From: CAVRJC01 sp963721435 | Lineage (GTDB): Bacteria; Actinomycetota; Acidimicrobiia; IMCC26256; DASPTH01 | NCBI GenBank assembly: GCA_963721435.1 | Contig: CAVRJC010000012.1 | Location: 496,001-560,000, forward strand | DNA: 64,000 nucleotides | Direction of reading: 5' to 3' | In this document: piece by piece, positions 45,013-54,044 of the stretch | Layout of the letters: every line of letters starts with the position of its first letter | Numbering within the stretch: the stretch's first letter is position 1 | Translations under genes and position numbers: made by a program | The notes under the pieces: model-generated | Databases searched by the model: none | What the model was told of the DNA's origin: nothing | Seen by the model: the letters and a program-made list of their open reading frames with translations, nothing else

Positions 45013-48000
45013 TCAGGCGCTCAGCGACTCCGGGCTCGCGTCTGCCGTCTCGGGCAGGCCGTCGACGTAGATCACGCGGTTGGTTCGGATCGCGGTGACC
45101 GACTCGCCGGGTGTCACCAGGCCCACGAGGTTCACGGGATCGGTCGCGTTCACGGTGATCCGCTCGCCGGTGCGCGGGAGCTTGCGCGTATACGTGAGCT
45201 GCTCGACCGCGGCGGGCAGCGCGTACTGCTCACCACTGAACCCGGACACGAAGCGGCCACCCCGCACCAGCCCACGGTCTTCGAGCCGGCGCAGCGCGCG
45301 CTGCACGTCGCGCCACGGGAACCGGATCGACTCGCGCAGCGCGAGGTCGCGGAACACGACGCCCCAACGGTGGAGCAGCATCTCGGCGACGGCTTCCGCC
45401 AATTCCTCGCGATCGATGTCGGCGCCGGTGCTCGGCACGAGCGACCAACGGCCGGCGGCGACACCCGCGGCGCGCGCGCCCCGCATGAGCCGCGACAGCC
45501 GTGCGGCCTCGACGCCACCGCGCGCGCTCCGCCCGACCCGGGAACGGATCGCGCCGAAGCCGTCGGACGTGAGCAGGCCGCGCGCCACGCCGTCCCACAG
45601 CGCGCGCTCGATGTCCTGCGGGAGGCGGTTGGTCGCCTCACCGAGCTCCGTCGCGAAGCACGCACCGCGCGCCCGGAGCACCTCGACCACCTCCGCGGTG
45701 GCGCCGAGTGTGGGCTCTGCGGGATCGCTCCCCGCGCGGGCGGCCTCGAGCAACCACGGCAGGTCATCGCGGAACACGACCGAGATCGGCGTTGCCTTGC
45801 TCGGCGCGCCCGCGGGCGCGTCGGCGTCGCGCGGCTTGGGTACGAGCCGCAGCCATCCGACCTCGCCGTCGTGGCACAGCCGGTCGAGCGAGCCGGGGTC
45901 GTAGCCCCGCATCCGGCGGCCGAGCAGCTCCGACTCCCACGCGGCCGCGGCGGCCTCCCAGCCCTGCAGCTGCTCGATCGCGCGGCGCAGGCCTTCGTCG
46001 CCGGTGAGCTGGGTGCCGGGGGCGAGGTGCTGCCACCGGAGGGTGAAGCGCATGAAGTCCTGGACCGTGGCGGGCTCGACGCCGTCGCGCCGCGCCCGGC
46101 GCGAGTACGAGTGCATCCGCGCGAGCAGCCGACGGGCGACCCACTCCTCGCGCTCCTGCTCGACGGCCTCCTCGGTGTAGCGACCGCGCATCGCGAAGCC
46201 CTCGTGCTCGAGCGCGGCGAGCCCGAACGCGACCCGACCGGCCGGCAGCGACGTCGCGACCGCGAGCTCGTCGGCAGTCGTGACGCCGGCGAGCTCGAGG
46301 TGGCCGCGCACGACCGCGGTGACCGCGGCGTCGTCGCCGGCGAACGCGAGGTCGGCGTCGGCGCGCGTCTCCGTCGCGCACCACAGCGCTGCGCCCTCGA
46401 GCTCGAACGATTGCGCGCGTCCCCGCATCGCCAGCTCGTCGAACATGGCGCGCCACTCGTCGCGCGCACCCGTGATCACCAGCGAGCTCAGCAGATCGTG
46501 GAGCTCGTCGGGCCCGGCCGGGTCGGCGACGATCTCCTCGTGCACGCGCTCGATGGCGTCGTTCTCGAGCCGCCCGATCGACGTGAGGTCGACGGCGAGG
46601 CCGCGCCGCAGGTTCACCGCGTTGACGCGCCGGTTCTGGAACTCTTCGTCGTCGAGGAACGCGTACGGGCGCGCGGTGAGGATCTCGTGGGCGAGCACCG
46701 ACGGCTCGGTGGTGTCGACGCAGTGCACGTGCACGTCGCCGAGCTCCATCGCCTCGAGCAGCGCGCGCAGCCCGTGCGCGTCGAGCGCCTCGTGCAGGGT
46801 GTCGTCGATGGTCTGGCGCACGATGAGGTGGTCGGGGATCTCGATCGGGCCGACCTGGTTGTCCTGGCACGCCGCCGCGCCGGGGAACATCGCGGCCATG
46901 AGGTCGTCGGACTCCATGCGCTGGATCGGTGGCGGGTTCTTCCGGCCGCCCCGGAAGCGGAGCACGAGCAACGCCCGGTTGAGGTTCCAGCGCCAGCGGG
47001 CGAGGAACATCGGCGAGTCGAGGATCGCGTGCTCGAGCGTGTCGTCGACGGTGTCGCTGCGCACGTAGCGCGTGACTTCTTCGAGTGGGAACGAGTGGTG
47101 CGGCCCCAGCGACAGCACGATCGCATTGTCGGTGGCCGCCGCCTGCAGCTCGAAGTTGAACGTGCGGCAGAACTTCTTGCGCAGCGCGATCCCGAACGCC
47201 CGGTTGATGCGCCCGCCGTACGGCGAGTGGATCACGAGCTGCATGCCGCCGGTCTCGTCGAAGAAGCGCTCGAGCACGAGGTGCTCCAGGGTGGGCATCA
47301 CGCCCAGCACCGTGCGCCCGACCGCGAGGTAGTCGACGATCATCGCCGCCGCTTCCTCGTGCACACCCGTGTGCTCGCGCACCCACGCCCGCGCGCCGTC
47401 GGGATCGCCCGCCGCGAGCAGGACGTCGACGCCCGCACGCAGCACGGACACCTCTTCCGAGAGCTCGTCGGTGCGCGCCGGTGCCTCACCGAGCCAGAAC
47501 GGCACGGTGGGCGCGGCGTCACCCGCGTCGCGCACCCGCACGACCCCGGCCTCGATGCGGCGGATCTGCCACGAGTGCGTGCCGAGCAGGAAGATGTCGC
47601 CCGCCATCGACTCGACGGCCCAGTCTTCGTTCACCGTGCCGATGAACGTGTCGTCGGGCTCCGCGACCACGCGGTAGTCGCCGGTCTCGGGGATCGCGCC
47701 CCCCGACGTGAGCGCGGCGATGCGCGCGCCCTTGCGCGCGCGCACCTCCTTGTTGACCGCGTCGTGGTACAGGTAGCGACCGCGCGGCCCGCGACCGGTC
47801 TCGACCCCGTTGGCCGCGAGGTCGATCAGCGCGTCGAACTGCTCGCGCGACAGCTCGCGGTACGGATCGGCCCTTCGCACGAGCGCGAAGAGGTCGTCGG
47901 TGCCCCAATCTTGGGCCGCGACCTCGGCGATCAATTGCTGCGACGCGATGTCGAGCGGCATGTGCGCGGGGTGGATGGCGTCGAGCCTCCCACCGTGGAC

Positions 48001-49221
48001 GGCCGCGAGCAGCCCCGCACACTCGACGAGCTCGTCGCGCGTGAGCGGGTACAGGATGCCCTTGGGCACGCCGCGCCGCGTGTGGTTGGAGCGGCCGACG
48101 CGCTGCAGGAACGTCGCGATGCTGCGCGGCGACCCGATCTGGCACACCAGCTCGACTGGGCCGATGTCGATGCCGAGCTCGAGCGACGCGGTGGCCACGA
48201 GGCACTTGAGCTCGCCCGCGCGCAGGCGCGACTCGACACGGAAGCGGCGGTCCTTCGACAACGAGCCGTGGTGCGCGGCCACGACGTCGTCACCGAGCCG
48301 CTCCCCGAGCTGGTGCGCGAACCGCTCGGCGAACCGCCGGGTGTTCACGAACACCAGCGTGGTGCGGTGCTCCTTGACGTGCGCGGCGATGCGGTCGAGC
48401 ACGTCGGACATCTGCTCCGCGCTGGTGACGGCCTCGAGCTCGCCTTCCGGCAGCTCCACCGCGAGATCGAGCTCGCGCACGTGCCCCGAGTCGACGATCT
48501 GCGGCAGTGTGCGATCGCCGACGAGCAGGCGGGCGACCGTCTCGATCGGGCGCTGCGTGGCCGACAACCCGATGCGCGTGGGCCGCGTGTCGCACAGTGC
48601 CTCGAGCCGCTCGAGCGTGAGCGCGAGGTGTGAGCCGCGCTTGTCGCGCGCGACCGCGTGGATCTCGTCGACGATGACGGTGTCGACCGTGCGCAGCGCC
48701 TCCCGCCCACTTGCGCTCGTGACGAGCAGGTACAGCGATTCCGGCGTGGTCACGACGAAGCTCGGCGGCTTGCGCACCATCGACGCGCGCTGCGAGCTGG
48801 TGGTGTCGCCCGTGCGCACCGCGACCTTGATGTCGGGCGCGTCGAAGCCGAGCTCGCGTGCGATCTCCGCGATCTCGGCCAACGGCCGCTGCAGGTTCTC
48901 CGCGATGTCGACGGCGAGCGCCTTCAACGGCGACACGTACACGACCCGGGCGATCCCCGCGATCGGCTCCCCGGCTTCGTGCGCACGGTACAAGCGGTCG
49001 ATGCACACGAGGAAGCCCGCGAGCGTCTTGCCCGAGCCGGTGGGCGCGGCGATCAGCGTGTCGGTGCCGGATGCGATGTGCGGCCACCCGTCGCGCTGCG
49101 GCGGGGTCGGCCCCTCGGGGAAGCGCCGGCGGAACCATTCACCGACCGCCGGATGGAACCCGTCGACCGCCGCGCCGCTCCCCAACGTGAGCTGGTACGT
49201 ACGCGGCGCGACGGCAGTCAT
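45013..49221 (-). CDS. lhr: Lhr-type superfamily 2 ATP-dependent helicase
   Basis: 1402 residues. Motif I AAPTGSGKTLAGF (about 58-70), VYVSPLKALAVDI (Ia), VDEIHAVARDKRG (II, DEIH), LSATQRPIE (III), then the second RecA domain with VFVNTRRFAERFA, VAAHHGSL and QRVGRSNH (VI), winged-helix and the large Lhr C-terminal domain (e.g. FQNRRVNAVNLRRG). Length and order fit actinobacterial Lhr used in DNA crosslink or oxidative damage repair. No frame breaks in over 4 kb, unlike several neighbours. Confidence 0.93.
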   Translation of the reverse strand: MTAVAPRTYQLTLGSGAAVDGFHPAVGEWFRRRFPEGPTPPQRDGWPHIASGTDTLIAAPTGSGKTLAGFLVCIDRLYRAHEAGEPIAGIARVVYVSPLKALAVDIAENLQRPLAEIAEIARELGFDAPDIKVAVRTGDTTSSQRASMVRKPPSFVVTTPESLYLLVTSASGREALRTVDTVIVDEIHAVARDKRGSHLALTLERLEALCDTRPTRIGLSATQRPIETVARLLVGDRTLPQIVDSGHVRELDLAVELPEGELEAVTSAEQMSDVLDRIAAHVKEHRTTLVFVNTRRFAERFAHQLGERLGDDVVAAHHGSLSKDRRFRVESRLRAGELKCLVATASLELGIDIGPVELVCQIGSPRSIATFLQRVGRSNHTRRGVPKGILYPLTRDELVECAGLLAAVHGGRLDAIHPAHMPLDIASQQLIAEVAAQDWGTDDLFALVRRADPYRELSREQFDALIDLAANGVETGRGPRGRYLYHDAVNKEVRARKGARIAALTSGGAIPETGDYRVVAEPDDTFIGTVNEDWAVESMAGDIFLLGTHSWQIRRIEAGVVRVRDAGDAAPTVPFWLGEAPARTDELSEEVSVLRAGVDVLLAAGDPDGARAWVREHTGVHEEAAAMIVDYLAVGRTVLGVMPTLEHLVLERFFDETGGMQLVIHSPYGGRINRAFGIALRKKFCRTFNFELQAAATDNAIVLSLGPHHSFPLEEVTRYVRSDTVDDTLEHAILDSPMFLARWRWNLNRALLVLRFRGGRKNPPPIQRMESDDLMAAMFPGAAACQDNQVGPIEIPDHLIVRQTIDDTLHEALDAHGLRALLEAMELGDVHVHCVDTTEPSVLAHEILTARPYAFLDDEEFQNRRVNAVNLRRGLAVDLTSIGRLENDAIERVHEEIVADPAGPDELHDLLSSLVITGARDEWRAMFDELAMRGRAQSFELEGAALWCATETRADADLAFAGDDAAVTAVVRGHLELAGVTTADELAVATSLPAGRVAFGLAALEHEGFAMRGRYTEEAVEQEREEWVARRLLARMHSYSRRARRDGVEPATVQDFMRFTLRWQHLAPGTQLTGDEGLRRAIEQLQGWEAAAAAWESELLGRRMRGYDPGSLDRLCHDGEVGWLRLVPKPRDADAPAGAPSKATPISVVFRDDLPWLLEAARAGSDPAEPTLGATAEVVEVLRARGACFATELGEATNRLPQDIERALWDGVARGLLTSDGFGAIRSRVGRSARGGVEAARLSRLMRGARAAGVAAGRWSLVPSTGADIDREELAEAVAEMLLHRWGVVFRDLALRESIRFPWRDVQRALRRLEDRGLVRGGRFVSGFSGEQYALPAAVEQLTYTRKLPRTGERITVNATDPVNLVGLVTPGESVTAIRTNRVIYVDGLPETADASPESLSA

Positions 49222-49224
49222 GAG

Positions 49225-49527
49225 TCAGCGAATCGCGACCGTGAGGACGACCGCGAGAACGGTGGCAAGGAACCCGCCGATCATGATCGACGACATCGTC
49301 ACGATCACCTTCCGAAACCCGCGTTCGAAGCGAGCGTCGAAATGATCGTCGAGATGACCCTCGAGCTGGTCGATCCGCGCAGTGAGCAGCGCGAGATCGT
49401 GTTTGGTTGCCACATCCGCCCAACCGACCGGTGGGAGCAACTCCATCAACGTGATCCCCTCGTCGTCTCCGAAGGCACGCTTGGCCGCGTCTGCGAGTTG
49501 CAGCCGGCGGCGCTCGTCAACTGGCAT
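49225..49527 (-). CDS. Small tail-anchored coiled-coil protein
   Basis: 100 residues. MPVDERRRLQLADAAKRAFG, then TLMELLPPVGWADVATKHDL, a short coiled coil (LTARIDQLEGHLDDHF) and a C-terminal membrane helix (SIMIGGFLATVLAVVLTVAI). GGAGGG just before ATG 49527 fixes the start; a longer open frame upstream is not used. I have no firm family name. The LMELLPPVGWADVATK block looks like a conserved motif. It lies three bases upstream of lhr on the same strand. Confidence 0.65.
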   Translation of the reverse strand: MPVDERRRLQLADAAKRAFGDDEGITLMELLPPVGWADVATKHDLALLTARIDQLEGHLDDHFDARFERGFRKVIVTMSSIMIGGFLATVLAVVLTVAIR

Positions 49528-49862
49528 CTTTCCCTCCAGGAATCGCGAGTGCCACTTGGGAAGTTCAGAGGGAAGGACCGCAGCGTAGCGAACGGATGTT
49601 CGCTCGTGCAAGGGCCCGCCGAGTCGAAACTGCTTCACGTGATCGCGGACGATCGCCACGACCAGGAGCGTGGAGAAGGTGAGCCTCGAGGCTCACCCGT
49701 ATCCCGCGAGCTGATCGAGCACGGTCGGCTGCAACAGCGCGATCGCCCGCTCCGTCGTGATCGTGCGCGTGTCTTGGATCTGCAGCGGGATTCGCGAATC
49801 CGCGAGACCTCGACGCCGGGAACCCGGCCTGACGTCACGCGTTCGAACACGCGCATCGTCCG
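49528..49862. other. Spacer with possible small-gene remnant and two hairpins
   Basis: 335 bases lacking an intact gene. On the minus strand MRVFERVTSGRVPGVEV starts at ATG 49856, and another frame gives IPLQIQDTRTITTERAIAL ending in TGA at 49693-49695. One indel would make a small protein of about 55 residues; not recognised. A 20-base palindrome overlaps that stop. Another perfect hairpin (AGCGAAC/GTTCGCT, 49587-49604) lies nearer the tail-anchored gene. Confidence 0.35.
49678..49697. terminator. Perfect 20-base palindrome (8-bp stem, TCGA loop)
   Basis: GGTGAGCCTCGAGGCTCACC is its own reverse complement. Read on the minus strand it follows the possible remnant stop and is followed by TTCTCC, so a small terminator is plausible; a dimeric operator is the alternative. 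Confidence 0.45.
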
Positions 49863-50300
49863 TCAGCCCGCCGAGTCGTCGAGGATCGCCTCGGGGGTGA
49901 TCCAGTCGGGAGGCATGCGCGGGGGTGTCTTCCAGAAGATGTCGAGCTTCGCGATGAGGCCGTCATCGTTCATCTCGAGGATGTTGATGAACCGCATCAC
50001 GAGCTCGTCTTCGCCGGGCGGGTAGATGGTCTCGATGCACTCGGCGACCGCGGTGCGGCCGTCCTCGGAGAAGAACAGCGAGACCATCTTCAGGTTGTGG
50101 CGGTCCATGCGGCCCGTCACCTCCGACACGAATTGCATGTACTCGACCTTGCCGCGGCTCGTGTCGGCTTCGTCGTCGCGCATGCCGATGCGCACGAAGT
50201 CGTCGGCGATGGTCGACGCCACGAGATCCCAGTCGTGCTCGTCGACGCCCTTCCAGAAGTTCGCCACCACGTCATACGTCGCCGCGCGGTCGTCCGCCAT
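49863..50300 (-). CDS. SnoaL/NTF2-like family protein
   Basis: 145 residues with the cone-shaped NTF2-like fold pattern: YDVVANFWKGVDEHDWDLVASTIADDFVRIG, then AVAECIETIYP and MRFINILEMNDDGLIAKLDIFW. Members include polyketide cyclases and small hydrolases or binding proteins. ATG 50300 is used; a GTG directly before it gives one more residue. It is divergent from an SRPBCC gene, another small-ligand-binding fold. Confidence 0.78.
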   Translation of the reverse strand: MADDRAATYDVVANFWKGVDEHDWDLVASTIADDFVRIGMRDDEADTSRGKVEYMQFVSEVTGRMDRHNLKMVSLFFSEDGRTAVAECIETIYPPGEDELVMRFINILEMNDDGLIAKLDIFWKTPPRMPPDWITPEAILDDSAG

Positions 50301-50394
50301 CACGACACCCTCTTTCGCTGTCGGTCGCTTGGCCTCGTCTCCCGGCCGCTGGGCCGGAGAGTAACAAGCTCACTCCGGTCGGTACCCTGGCGGC

Positions 50395-50853
50395 ATGCCT
50401 GATCCCGGAGACGTCATCACCGTCGAACGCGTGATCCCCGCGCGCCCCGAGAAGATCTTCGACCTCCTCGCCGACCCCGCCCGCCATCACGACATCGACG
50501 GCTCGGGCACCGTGCGCGACGCCAAGGACTCCCCCGAGCGCCTGTCGCTCGGCGCGACGTTCGGCATGTCGATGAAGATGGGCGTGTCGTATTCGATGGT
50601 GAGCACCGTCGTGGAGTTCGACGAGAACCGTCGCATCGCGTGGCAGACCCGCGGCCCCGGCAAGTTCGGCTCCCGCTTCGGTGGCCGCATCTGGCGCTAC
50701 GAGCTCGAGCCCGTCGACGGCGGCACGCTGGTGCGCGAGAGCTGGGACGTCTCCCAGGAGAAGACCAAGGGCATGACCAAGCGCTTCGCGGCGGGCAAGA
50801 CGGGCAAGAACATGGAAGCCACCCTCGCCCGCATCGAGGAGCTCGTCACCTGA
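50395..50853 (+). CDS. SRPBCC (polyketide cyclase/dehydrase-like) family protein
   Basis: 152 residues: VERVIPARPEKIFDLLADPARHHDIDGSG begins a START/Bet v1-like fold; IWRYELEPVDGGTLVRESWDV gives its later strands, ending in the long helix NMEATLARIEEL. It binds hydrophobic ligands. Similarity to CoxG is only at fold level. Followed by CCTGA tandem repeats. Confidence 0.82.
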   Translation: MPDPGDVITVERVIPARPEKIFDLLADPARHHDIDGSGTVRDAKDSPERLSLGATFGMSMKMGVSYSMVSTVVEFDENRRIAWQTRGPGKFGSRFGGRIWRYELEPVDGGTLVRESWDVSQEKTKGMTKRFAAGKTGKNMEATLARIEELVT

Positions 50854-50868
50854 CCTGACCTGACCTGA
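50849..50868. repeat. Short tandem repeat (CCTGA)x4
   Basis: Four exact CCTGA units start at the last coding bases of the SRPBCC gene and run through its TGA stop; degenerate CTGAC/CCGAC copies continue to about 50884. Slippage here would change the gene's end. Confidence 0.7.
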
Positions 50869-50942
50869 CGCTGACCCGACCCGACCGGTCCTCGCAACCG
50901 CGGTCTTTGATTTCATGCGGTTGCATCAATAAGCTGCGGGGG

Positions 50943-52634
50943 ATGGCGCCGGCACCGACGAACCGCGCTGCGACCCCGGCCCACCGCACGGAGTACGCGG
51001 CTCGGCTCACGCACAAGCGGATCGTGCTCACGACCATCGCGGTGATGTCGGGGATGTTCCTGGCGTCGCTCGACGGCACCATCGTCGCCACCGCGATGCC
51101 GACGATCATCGGCGACCTCCACGGCCTCAACCAGTACGCGTGGGTCTTCTCCGCCTACCTGCTCGCGGAGATCGCGACCATCCCGCTGTGGGGGCGCCTC
51201 GCCGACATGTTCGGCCGCAAGCGCATCTTCCTCGCCGGGATGATCATCTTCCTCGTCGGCTCCGCGCTCTCGGGCATGGCCGGCTCGATGACCCAGCTCG
51301 TGCTGTTCCGCGGCCTCCAGGGTGTCGGTGCCGGCTGCCTCATCCCCGTCGCGCAGACGATCACCGCCGACCTCTACACCATGGAGCAGCGGGCGAAGAT
51401 GTCGGCGATCTTCTCCGGCATGTTCGGCTTCGCGTCGATCGTCGGCCCGTTCCTCGGCGGCTTCATCACCGACAACTTCGGCTGGCGCTGGGTCTTCTAC
51501 GTGAACCTCCCCATCGGGATCGCCGCGGTCGCGCTCGTGTCGTTCGCGATGATCGAGCCGCTGCAACACAAGCACACGCACAAGCTCGACTACCTCGGCA
51601 TCGTCACGCTGCTCGCGTGGACGATCCTGCTCGTCTTCGCGCTCGAGATGGGCGGGCGCGAGTACAAATGGGGCTCGTTCGAGATCATCGGCGCGTTCGC
51701 AGGGAGCGCGTTCTTCCTCGCCATGTTCGTGATCGCCGAGCGCCGCGCGTCCGAGCCGCTGATCCCGTTCGATCTCTTCTCGGTGAAGGTGCTGCGCGCA
51801 TCGACGATCGTGAGCCTGTTCATCGGCATGGCGATGTTCGGCGTGCTGTCGTTCCTGCCGCTCTTCGTGCAGGTCGTGATCGGCGCGTCGGCGACGGGCG
51901 CGGGTCAGGTGCTCACGCCGATGATGCTGGCGATGATGGTCGGCTCCGCGAGCGGCGCGCGCATCGTGTTGAAGGTCGGCTTCCGGGTCATGTGCGTGAG
52001 CGGCTTCTCGTTGCTCGCGGGCGGTGTGTTCCTGCTCACGCGCCTCGGCGTCGGCTCGACCCGTCTCGACGTGAGCGTCGCGATGATCTTCATCGGGTTC
52101 GGTATGGGCTTCGTGATGATGTCGACGATGTTGTCGGCGCAGAACTCGGTCGAGATCCCGCGCCTCGGGGTGGCGACCGGCCTCGTGAACTTCACGCGGC
52201 AGCTCGGTGGCGCCGTCGGCGTCGCGATCGCGGCATCGGTGATGTTGACGACCCTCACCGATCGCATCAGCTCGATCTTCCCGAGCGGGAACGTCAAGGC
52301 GTCGTCGCTGCTGTCCGCGCAGGCGGCGAGCAAGTTCCCGGCGTCCACCCGTGCCGCGATCCAGGACGCGTTCTCGGGAAGCCTGCACCCCGTGTTCATC
52401 ACGATGCTGCTCATCGCCGGGATCGGCATCGCGGTGTCGTTCCTCATGCCGAGCGGGAGCCCCACCGCGATCCGCGACGCCGCGCACGGGCGGGTGCCGG
52501 CCGAGGTGCTGCTGCCCGACGGTGAGACGTTCGTGATCGCCGATCCCTTCGACGAGGAAGGCGGCGAGACCGAGCTCGAGGCGCAGCCGCAGCGGGCCGA
52601 GGTCGAGGCCGAGATGGCACCTCCCGGCGCATGA
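50943..52634 (+). CDS. MFS drug transporter, DHA2 (EmrB/QacA) family
   Basis: 563 residues, 14 predicted helices. Motif D1 LASLDGTIVATAMPTI, loop motif GRLADMFGRKRIF and motif C-like GFASIVGPFLGGFI are typical of proton-driven multidrug efflux. A long acidic cytoplasmic tail follows the last helix. ATG 50943 is used. Its stop overlaps the cNMP-binding gene (ATGA), an unusual partner for a DHA2 pump. Confidence 0.88.
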   Translation: MAPAPTNRAATPAHRTEYAARLTHKRIVLTTIAVMSGMFLASLDGTIVATAMPTIIGDLHGLNQYAWVFSAYLLAEIATIPLWGRLADMFGRKRIFLAGMIIFLVGSALSGMAGSMTQLVLFRGLQGVGAGCLIPVAQTITADLYTMEQRAKMSAIFSGMFGFASIVGPFLGGFITDNFGWRWVFYVNLPIGIAAVALVSFAMIEPLQHKHTHKLDYLGIVTLLAWTILLVFALEMGGREYKWGSFEIIGAFAGSAFFLAMFVIAERRASEPLIPFDLFSVKVLRASTIVSLFIGMAMFGVLSFLPLFVQVVIGASATGAGQVLTPMMLAMMVGSASGARIVLKVGFRVMCVSGFSLLAGGVFLLTRLGVGSTRLDVSVAMIFIGFGMGFVMMSTMLSAQNSVEIPRLGVATGLVNFTRQLGGAVGVAIAASVMLTTLTDRISSIFPSGNVKASSLLSAQAASKFPASTRAAIQDAFSGSLHPVFITMLLIAGIGIAVSFLMPSGSPTAIRDAAHGRVPAEVLLPDGETFVIADPFDEEGGETELEAQPQRAEVEAEMAPPGA

Positions 52635-53054
52635 GCCGCGACGGCGATGAAGTCGTGCTGGAAGACCAGCTCGCGGCGATGCCGTTGTTCGCCGGACTCA
52701 GCGAGGAGCAGGTCGCCGACGTCGCCGCGTCGATGTCGGACCGCTCCGCCCGCGCCGGCAAGACGGTCATCAAGCAAGGACACTGGGGCCACGAGCTCAT
52801 CGTCGTGATCTCCGGTGAGCTCGACGTGCGCCGTGGTGACACGGTCGTCGCCACCGTCGGCCCCGGCGACTGCATCGGCGAGGCCGCCATCCTCACCCAC
52901 GGGCGTCGCAACGCCACGGTCGTGGCCCGCACGAAGGCACAGCTCGGCGTGATCGATCTCGGCGCGCTCCAGGGCCTGCTCGAGGCGATCCCGGAGCTCG
53001 GGGTGAGGATCACCCAGATCGCGCGTGGAGCGGAGCGCCCAGCTCGACGGCTGA
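52631..53054 (+). CDS. Cyclic-nucleotide-binding domain protein, probable frameshift near 3' end
   Basis: About 140 residues. LEDQLAAMPLFAGLSEEQV and the phosphate-binding cassette GDCIGEAAILTHGRRNATV mark a CAP-type cNMP domain. No DNA-binding domain follows. The open frame runs on into the next gene, but another frame ends naturally as ERSAQLDG then TGA at 53052. An indel near 53020-53035 is the likely cause. It is translationally coupled to the MFS gene, so regulation of transport by cNMP is possible. Confidence 0.68.
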
Positions 53055-53131
53055 TCCGCCGGGAACCCCCTGCAACGCCGCGACGTTGTCACACTGCTTC
53101 GATTCTCCGCGCCCATTCCAGGAGTACCACC

Positions 53132-53958
53132 GTGCCCGACGACCAGACACCCGACGAGAGCACCGAGCCGGCGTCCGCCGAGCCCGCGCCGACCGAGGCC
53201 GAGCCCGCTGCAACGACAGCTGAGGCCACGTCCGCCGAGCCCACCGCGGCCGACACCACGCCGGCACCCGCGCGCCGACGTCGACATCCTCGTCGGCCAA
53301 GGGCTGGATCTGGGGTGCCGCCGCAGTCGTCGTCGTGATCGGGCTCGTGGTCGGGGCGTACTTCGTCGGGCAGTCGTCGGTCGACGAGGGCCCGACCAGC
53401 CTCGCCGATGCCGCCCACCAGACCGCCAAGGGCGACCTCCCCGTCGGCGACCTCTCCCTCGACGACATCACCGGCGCGCTCGGCAAGAACGCCGGTGGCA
53501 TCCTCGGCGGGAAGAACAGCACCGGCAACGACCTGGTCGACGGCCTGCTCAACAAGCTCGGCAAGGAGATCCAGAACAAGCTCGAGGACGGCCTGAACGG
53601 GCTCGGGAACGACAACAACTCCTCGGGCTCGGGCACCAGCTCCAGCGCGCAGGCGTTCCTCGGCGTCAGCAGCACCAACGCGCCCGGCGGTGCCGGTGCC
53701 GCAGTGACCGCAGTCAAGGCCGGGAGCTCCGCGGCCGACGCGGGCCTGCAGGCGGGTGACGTGATCACCGCGGTCGACGGCAAGGCCGTCATCAACTCCG
53801 CCGCGCTGGCCACGCAGGTGCAGGCGCACAGCGCCGGCGACGTCGTGATCATCACCTACTCGCGCAACGGCACGAGCGCCGAGGCACGTGTGCGGCTCGG
53901 CAACTCGAGCACGCCGACCACCAACGCGCCCACCACGACCACCTCGCCGACCATTTGA
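53132..53958 (+). CDS. Membrane-anchored PDZ-domain protein, frameshifted
   Basis: After repair about 275 residues: an acidic Glu/Pro/Ala/Thr N-terminus (PDDQTPDESTEPASAEP), a membrane helix (KGWIWGAAAVVVVIGLVV), a Gly/Asn-rich spacer, and a PDZ domain (AQAFLGVSSTNAPGG ... DAGLQAGDVITAVDGK), ending Thr/Pro-rich. CCAGGAG eight bases before GTG 53132 sets the start. The frame breaks near 53270, between TPAPAR and PTSTSSSAKGW. It resembles an HtrA without its protease domain: a scaffold or substrate-presenting role is inference. Confidence 0.75.
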
Positions 53959-54044
53959 ACGAGAGCTGAAGTCGGTCCCGAGACGGGTCCCTCTCACCAG
54001 ATGTAAGGTGCGCAACACGCACTCATCGCGAGAGGGAGACCCAC

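Noticed and set aside
44938..48633. Very long open frame on the plus strand antisense to lhr
   Set aside because: Low-complexity Arg/Glu/Val-rich translation typical of high-GC antisense frames; the minus strand has complete helicase motifs.
50395..50853. CoxG (CO dehydrogenase membrane recruitment factor)
   Set aside because: Only fold-level similarity; it lacks the usual CoxG opening and is separated from coxMSL by unrelated genes.
50849..50884. Start of a CRISPR array
   Set aside because: Units are 5 bases with no spacers; a simple tandem repeat.
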